Assembly: GCF_949987535.1 (NCBI RefSeq)
Contig: NC_080065.1
Span: 42,881,239-42,945,238 of the forward strand
Length of the DNA: 64,000 bases
DNA from: Balaenoptera acutorostrata
Taxonomy: Eukaryota > Chordata > Mammalia > Artiodactyla > Balaenopteridae
Reading direction: 5' to 3'
The notes beneath the pieces are model-generated. The model was given only the letters and a program-made list of their open reading frames with translations, was not told where the DNA came from and did no database searches. The number at the start of each line of letters is the position of its first letter. Position 1 is the stretch's first letter. Position numbers and translations under genes: made by a program. Below, in pieces: positions 59,396 to 64,000 of the stretch.

Positions 59396-60083
59396 TTCTG
59401 GTATAATGTTATAAGTAATAATCCTAGTTATTACTTTAAAATGTATATCTCAGAAATAACTAATTTTCTTGTCAACTGCATTATTATGAACTTTCATCAA
59501 ATCTTTAACCATGGTCATTTTTAAGTCTTTTGTCATTTACAGACAGTTCTGGGTGTACTCTGATGATTTTGCAAATATGTTCCTATAAAAGGGTTTCATC
59601 TTCAAGAAATTCATGGAAAAGACTCTGACAAGTACAGGTTTCTGGTAACTGACTGTACTGCTGAACTGAATGAATAAGCATTTTCAGAACTCTAATGAAA
59701 AACTGATGAACTCATAAAAGTGCTAACAAAAGATCAAGATGAAAAAAAAGAAATTAATTACATGGGACTGAGTGAACTGATGAGGATGAGTATAATTTTT
59801 GTGACTTTCTGTCTGAATTAAAAAAAAAAAATCCCACAAGGACTCAGAGGAAAAGAATATACAAATCAATTTTCACTGCAAAGTAAAGGAGCTGTTACAG
59901 TGGAGGATTACTGGACTGAATGTCAATATTATGACATAGTATAAGTGTGTTTCATGTTTGGTAATTGCAATCATTGTTGCTTTTGTTGTGGTCATCCATG
60001 TACAATGCTTGGTGTCAGTCTATTTATCTCTTGTAAAAATAAAATACAGTGTGTGTGTGTGGAAAAAAAAAAAAAAAAAAAAA
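59396..60083 (+). other. mRNA-like 3' end with A-tract (origin unidentified)
   Basis: About 660 bp of non-L1 sequence ends with 'GTAAAAATAAAATACAGTG', a GT run and an A-tract of about 21 at 60,063-60,083. The AATAAA about 20 bp before the A-tract is the arrangement of a processed transcript. It has no long open frame, so it may be a 3' UTR or a decayed retrocopy. I could not identify the parent gene. Confidence 0.55.
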
Positions 60084-60464
60084 GTTGAACAGGGACTTCC
60101 CTGGTGGTGCAGTGGTTAAGAATCCGCCTGCCAAAGCAGGAGACATGGGTTCGAGCCCTGGTCCGGGAGGATCCCACATGCTGTGGTGCAACTAAGCCCG
60201 TGCACCACAACTACTGAGCCTGTGCTCTAGAGCCCACGAGCCACAACTACTGAGTCTGCGTGCCACAACTACTGAAGCCCGCACTCCTAGAGCTTGTGCT
60301 CCGCAACAAGAGAAGCCACCGCAATGAGAAGCCTGTGCACTGCAATAAAGAATTGCCCCCGCTCGCCGCAACTAGAGAAAGCCTGAACGCAGCAACAAAG
60401 GCCCAATGCAGTAAAAAATAAATAAATAAATAAAATTAAATTAAAAAAAAAAAAAGTTGAACAG
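60084..60464 (+). mobile_element. CHR-type SINE in the A-tract, with TSD
   Basis: The SINE body (60,093-60,442) has head GGACTTCCCTGGTGGTGCAG and box B GGTTCGAGCCC, with an AAATAAATAAAT tail. The target duplication is an A-run plus GTTGAACAG (60,084-60,092 and 60,456-60,464), so it landed at the edge of the pre-existing A-tract. Confidence 0.94.
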
Positions 60465-60655
60465 ATTAGGCCAACACTCTTAAATGAAATCAGGGAATTT
60501 ATCTTATTTCTACTTATCTACCTTATCCTACATTCAGTATAATAAGCAATCTTACAGTGGGCATGAAAGAAGACTGCATGGGCAGTCTTTTTTTTTTAAT
60601 CAGCTACCCAAAAGCTTTTTCTCCCCTCCTCAACGCCAGTTAAAATGAAAGGAAA
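60465..60655. other. Unassigned segment between the SINEs
   Basis: Without the SINE it directly follows the A-tract at 60,083, and without the second SINE it continues at 61,028. It is part of the TSD-bracketed unit. I recognise no gene. Confidence 0.5.
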
Positions 60656-61027
60656 GGGCTTCCCTGGTGGTGCAGTGGTTAAGAATCCGCCTGCCAGTGC
60701 AGGGGACACGGGTTCAAGCCCTGGTCCGGGAAGATCCCACATGCCACGGAGCAACTAAGCCTGTGCGCCACAACTACTGAGCCTGCGCTCTAGAGCCCGT
60801 GAGCCACAACTACTGAGCCTGCGTGCTGCAACTACTGAAGCCCGCGTGCCTAGAGCCGGTGCTCCACAACAAGAGAAGCCACCGCAATGAGAAAGAAGCC
60901 TGCGCACCACTACGAACAGTAGCCCCCCACTCGATGCAACTAGAGAAAGCCCGTGCGCAGCAACGAAGATCCAGTGCAGCTAAAAATAAAAATAAATAAA
61001 TAAATTTATTTTTAAAAATGCAAGGAA
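60642..61027 (+). mobile_element. CHR-type SINE with near-perfect TSD
   Basis: The SINE body (60,656-61,013) has box B GGTTCAAGCCC and the longer 'CACAACTACTGAGCC' body. The TSD is AAAATGAAAGGAA (60,642-60,654) and AAAATGCAAGGAA (61,015-61,027), with one mismatch. Confidence 0.92.
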
Positions 61028-61084
61028 GAAAAGCCTTGACATTTCAGAGTTGAAGTAGATCTTAGAAACCAATTAAAACTGAGG

Positions 61085-61387
61085 TCTGACATGGGGAGGG
61101 GGAAGGGTAAGCTGGGATGAAGTGAGAGAGTAGCACTGACATATATACTCTACCAAATGTAAAATAGATAGCTAGTGGGAAGCAGCCACATAGCACAGGG
61201 AGATCAGCTCGGTGCTCTGTGACCACCTAGGGGGGTGGGATAGGGAGGGTGGGAGAGAGACGCAAGAGGGAGGGGATATGGGGATATATGTATATGTATA
61301 GCTGATTCATTTTGTTATACAGCAGAAACTAACAACCTTGTAAAGCAATTATACTCCAATAAAGATGTTAAAAAAATAAAAAAAAAA
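61085..61387 (+). mobile_element. L1 3'-end fragment closing the composite element
   Basis: It holds 'AGATAGCTAGTGGGAAGCAGCCACATAGCACAGGG' and 'GCAATTATACTCCAATAAAGATG', then poly(A). It is the 3' UTR type of the L1 at 32,134, not that of the L1 at 53,032. It repeats 3' UTR positions already present at about 58,850-58,950, so it is a second L1 tail and not the displaced end of the first. It has no TSD of its own on its left. Confidence 0.88.
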
Positions 61388-61400
61388 AAGAGTGAACCCT
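61388..61400 (+). repeat. Right TSD of the composite L1
   Basis: AAGAGTGAACCCT, matching 53,019-53,031. The first two A residues could also belong to the poly(A). Confidence 0.95.
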
Positions 61401-61605
61401 AATGTAAATTGTGGACTTTGGGTGATAAAATTGCGTCAATGTACGTTCATCAGCTGAAACAAATGTACCACGCTGGTGGGGGACATTGAATAATGAGGGA
61501 GGCTGTGCCTGTGTGGAACAGTGTGTATATGGGAAATCTTTGTAAATTCCACTCAATGTTGTTGTAAACCTAAAACTGCTCTAAAAAATAGGGTCTATTA
61601 AAATA
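61401..61605 (+). mobile_element. Old L1M 3' end, right part
   Basis: 'GTGGACTTTGGGTGATAAAATTGCGTCAATG', 'AAATGTACCACGCTGGTGGGGGACATTG' and 'CCTAAAACTGCTCTAAAAAATA' form the old L1M 3' UTR that continues from 53,031. Confidence 0.88.
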
Positions 61606-62043
61606 AACAAAGAAATAATGACAACACCAAATGCTATCAAGAAGGCAGGAAAAAATGGACCACTTAAATATTGCTGGTAGGAATGTAAAATATTATAACC
61701 ACTTAGGAAAAGAGTATTGTAGTTTCTTATTTATAAACACTTCCTTATCATACGATCCAGCAATTGCACACTTAATCATTTACCTCAAAGATAAGACAAC
61801 ACAAAAATCTGTACATGAATATTCAGAGTGGTTTTATTCATATAGTCAAAACTTTAAACAACCAATGCCATCAATCTGTGAGTGGTTAAACAAAATGTTA
61901 TACATCCCTATCATGAAATACTACTTAGCGATATAAAGGAATGAACTATTGATACAACTTGGATAGATTTCAAAGGAATTATGCAAAATGAAAAATAAGG
62001 CCAATAACATATAAATGTTATACCAAAAAGCCAATACCAAATA

Positions 62044-62294
62044 CAGTTGACCCTTGAACAAAGCAGGGGTAAGGGATGCCCACCCTCTACCCAGTTGAAA
62101 ATCCACATATAATTTATAGTTGGCCCTCCCTATTCACTGATTTCTCCATATTTGAGGTTCCATATTAAGGTTCCACATCTGTGGATCCAACCAACTTCAG
62201 ATGGTATAATACTGTAGTATTTACTACTGAAAAATAAAATCCATGTATAAGTGGGCCCATTCAGTTCAAATCCATGTTGTTAAAGAATCAACTG
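62044..62294 (-). mobile_element. Tigger2-derived MITE (Tc1/mariner-type)
   Basis: 251 bp between terminal inverted repeats (left CAGTTGACCCTTGAACAAAG; right, on the reverse strand, CAGTTGATTCTTTAACAACA), flanked on both sides by the TA target duplication (62,042-62,043 and 62,295-62,296). The interior includes 'GTGGATCCAACCAACTTCAGATGG'. It has no transposase gene, so it is a non-autonomous, fossil copy. Confidence 0.92.
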
Positions 62295-62518
62295 TAAATC
62301 ATATAAATTAGTTCATTTATGTGACAATCTTGAAATGATAAAAGAATAAAGATAGAGAATAGCTTAATGGTTGCCAGTGGTTGGTTTGGGATGAATGGAG
62401 GGATAGAGGTGATTGTAGCTACTTATGGTAGAACGTTCTATATCTTGACTGTAGTGGTGGTCACATAAATGTACATAAGTGATAAAAATGCATAGAACTA
62501 AATACGCATACACATATA

Positions 62519-62537
62519 ACACACACACACACACAAA
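62519..62537. repeat. (CA)n microsatellite
   Basis: A short ACACAC tract within old L1-derived DNA. Confidence 0.9.
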
Positions 62538-62913
62538 TGAGTGCATATAAAATTGGTGATATATGTCTAAGGTCAGTGGATAATATCAAAGTCAGTGTCC
62601 CGGTTTTGATATTGATATTATGTATTATCTCAAAATAAAAATTGTTAATAGAGCAGAGGAAGAACTAGGATTACAACTAAAAGCTGTTTTAAAAAAAATT
62701 GCAAATGCAGTTAACAAACTTTTTGCAAGTCTGAAAGAGAGTTTTGAAGAGGTAAAATAAAAGTATTAAAAATGCTACATATAAAGACTTAAAAATAAAA
62801 TCTGTATATTTAAATGTATAAAATAATATTATGTGCAACAGTATAGCAATGAATTTGCATTTATAGGCCTATATTTCTCAAAGAGTGCAAAATTTTGAGT
62901 GTGATAATTGGGG

Positions 62914-62916
<3 letters not shown>

Positions 62917-62949
<33 letters not shown>
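62917..62949. repeat. (GT)n microsatellite
   Basis: About 16 uninterrupted GT units, probably polymorphic. Confidence 0.95.
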
Positions 62950-62950
<1 letters not shown>

Positions 62951-63099
62951 AAGACTCTCCTATATATTGGTTGGTGTTCATCATGCTTGCAATCCATCAC
63001 TAATATCTAGTGTCCTTACTTAGTCATTATAAACATCAAAAATGGCTACACACATTTCCAAATATCCTCCAGGGATGCCCAAGTTGACAACCATCAACC

Positions 63100-63610
63100 T
63101 AGATTAACTGTTTCATTTCCAAAAAAATTGAATGATCAAAATTTCCTGAAGAAATAGGGAGAAAATGAATGGTTTAAGCTTTTTGATGATATTGAAAAAG
63201 AGGTCAAGTGTATACCTCTTAAGAAGGTGCCAGGATAAGTATATTTTACTGGTGAGTTCTAGCAAACTTTGAAGAAAGAGGTAATTCCTTTATTATCAAA
63301 ATAGTACCCATCCAGAAAAAAAGATGGAACTATCTTTTGACTTTTTGACTGGCTACCGATTCATAAAGGTAAGTATGATATTAAAAAAAGTAATGTAAAC
63401 TATGAATATCAATGCAAATTTTGCAAATAAAATCTCAGAAAACTAATATTTATCTTTGCATAAAATAATAAAATATAATAACCAAATGCAGTTTATCTCA
63501 GGAATGCAGAAATGGTTCAACATTAAAAAATCTAGCAATGATTTTCAATTTTAAAAATTGAATGAGATGAAATACACTATTATTTTCATAGATGTTTAAA
63601 TGTAATTGGA
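63100..63610 (+). mobile_element. Old L1 ORF2 fragment
   Basis: Diverged reverse-transcriptase-region sequence: 'AGGTGCCAGGATAAG', 'ACTGGTGAGTTCTAGCAAACTTTGAAGAA' and 'GCAGTTTATCTCAGGAATGCAGAAATGGTTCAACAT'. These match the LPG-type and 'GFIPGMQG' parts of ORF2 in the younger copies, and no frame is open. Confidence 0.7.
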
Positions 63611-64000
63611 AAAAATAAAACTATTTTAATTTATACCTAATGAAAAATAAAAATAAAATAAAACAATTTTTGTTATAAAATATTAATAGCTATTAAGATT
63701 ATAACATGTTATAATATTATAAAATAGTTTATGGTTCTTTATTATACAAAATATTCTAATAATCATGAAAATTTCAGAAATTTAAAACATATGAGTAAAA
63801 TAATTAAAAACTCCTTATTAACTGCTACCCCCAAATAAATTATTATTAGCATATTGGTAAAATTCACCTACATCTATACATATTTATCTGAAATATATGT
63901 GGTTTACACAAATGGGCCCTTAATAAGTAAATATGCTGTTTATTAAAAAATCACATTGTATAGCCTTTATGTTTTTTCTTGATTCCCTCTTCTCTACATC
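63611..64000. other. Unannotated AT-rich DNA at the window end
   Basis: Very AT-rich with no gene. It may still be decayed L1 sequence. Confidence 0.45.

Larger units (their letters stand above)
53032..61387 (+). mobile_element. Near-intact L1 with a probable long 3' transduction
   Basis: An insertion of about 8.36 kb between 13-bp TSDs. Order: L1 5' UTR (53,032-54,000), intact ORF1, ORF2 with one frameshift, L1 3' UTR to about 58,985, a minisatellite (59,012-59,395), an mRNA-like 3' end with its own A-tract (to 60,083), about 0.25 kb of other DNA interrupted by two SINEs with their own TSDs, then a 0.3-kb L1 3' end of another subtype with AATAAA and poly(A). The L1's own 3' end lacks AATAAA (CAGTATAAAAAAACAAAC), which would favour read-through. 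The simplest reading is 3' transduction from the source locus, with SINEs arriving before or after. Recombination between L1s is the main alternative. Confidence 0.88.
61615..62640 (+). mobile_element. Old L1 3'-end fragment, split by Tigger2
   Basis: ORF2-tail-like blocks ('ATCATACGATCCAGCAATTGCACAC', 'GGAATGAACTATTGATACAACTTGG') and 3' sequence ('GAATAGCTTAATGGTTGCCAGTGG', 'TTGACTGTAGTGGTGGTCACA') lie on either side of the Tigger element at 62,044-62,294. The 101-codon frame at 61,631 is a remnant of L1 sequence. Confidence 0.68.

Overview
The window looks like mammalian, almost certainly cetacean, nuclear DNA, probably from a toothed whale. The main evidence is repeated full-length copies of tRNA-derived CHR-type SINEs, with the head GGCTTCCCTGGTGGCGCAG, a box B of GGTTCGAGCCC and an AATAAA-repeat tail. 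Several belong to the 'GCGTCTGGAGCCTGTGCTCCGC' subtype that I associate with odontocetes. L1 elements with cetartiodactyl-type 3' ends and ancient mammalian repeats (MIR, L2, MER5A, Tigger2, MLT1, HAL1/L1M) fit this. I see no functional host protein-coding gene, no tRNA or rRNA gene and no CRISPR array. The DNA is AT-rich intergenic or intronic sequence shaped by layers of transposons.

Layout. 1-6.9 kb: unannotated DNA with one 5'-truncated SINE, a (TA)n tract, a cluster of MIRs, one reverse SINE and a stretch at 3.54-3.97 kb that reads like a conserved regulatory element. 6.97-12.88 kb: a full-length but decayed L1 between 14-bp target-site duplications (TSDs). 13-20.5 kb: sparse DNA with two SINEs and an MLT1 LTR. 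20.5-21.7 kb: an L1 3' end. 22.0-26.4 kb: a reverse-strand L1 with a complete, CpG-rich 5' UTR of a second type but no 3' half. 26.96-29.06 kb: a full-length processed pseudogene of ARL6IP1 with 15-bp TSDs. 29.3-36.2 kb: SINEs, a HAL1/L1M split by a younger L1, older L1 pieces and an ERVL-type LTR split by a SINE. 36.2-49.3 kb: a 13-kb block with no recognisable young transposon, only L2, MIR and MER5A relics. 50.6-61.6 kb: an old L1M interrupted by the main feature of the window. 61.6-64 kb: old L1 relics with a Tigger2 MITE.

The main feature is an L1 at 53,032-61,387. A 13-bp TSD brackets not just the L1 but about 8.36 kb. It holds a 5' UTR with a 75-bp tandem duplication, an intact 301-codon ORF1 and an ORF2 broken only by one apparent 2-bp deletion. 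After the L1 3' UTR, which lacks a good poly(A) signal, come about 2.4 kb of other DNA: a 70/82-bp minisatellite, an mRNA-like 3' end with its own A-tract, two later SINE insertions, and a 0.3-kb L1 3' end with AATAAA and the terminal poly(A). The two halves of the host L1M join cleanly at the TSD, so the block is best read as a single L1 insertion carrying a long 3' transduction.

Identifications come from recognising consensus features by eye. Subfamily names are approximate and boundaries of old repeats are accurate to a few tens of bases.
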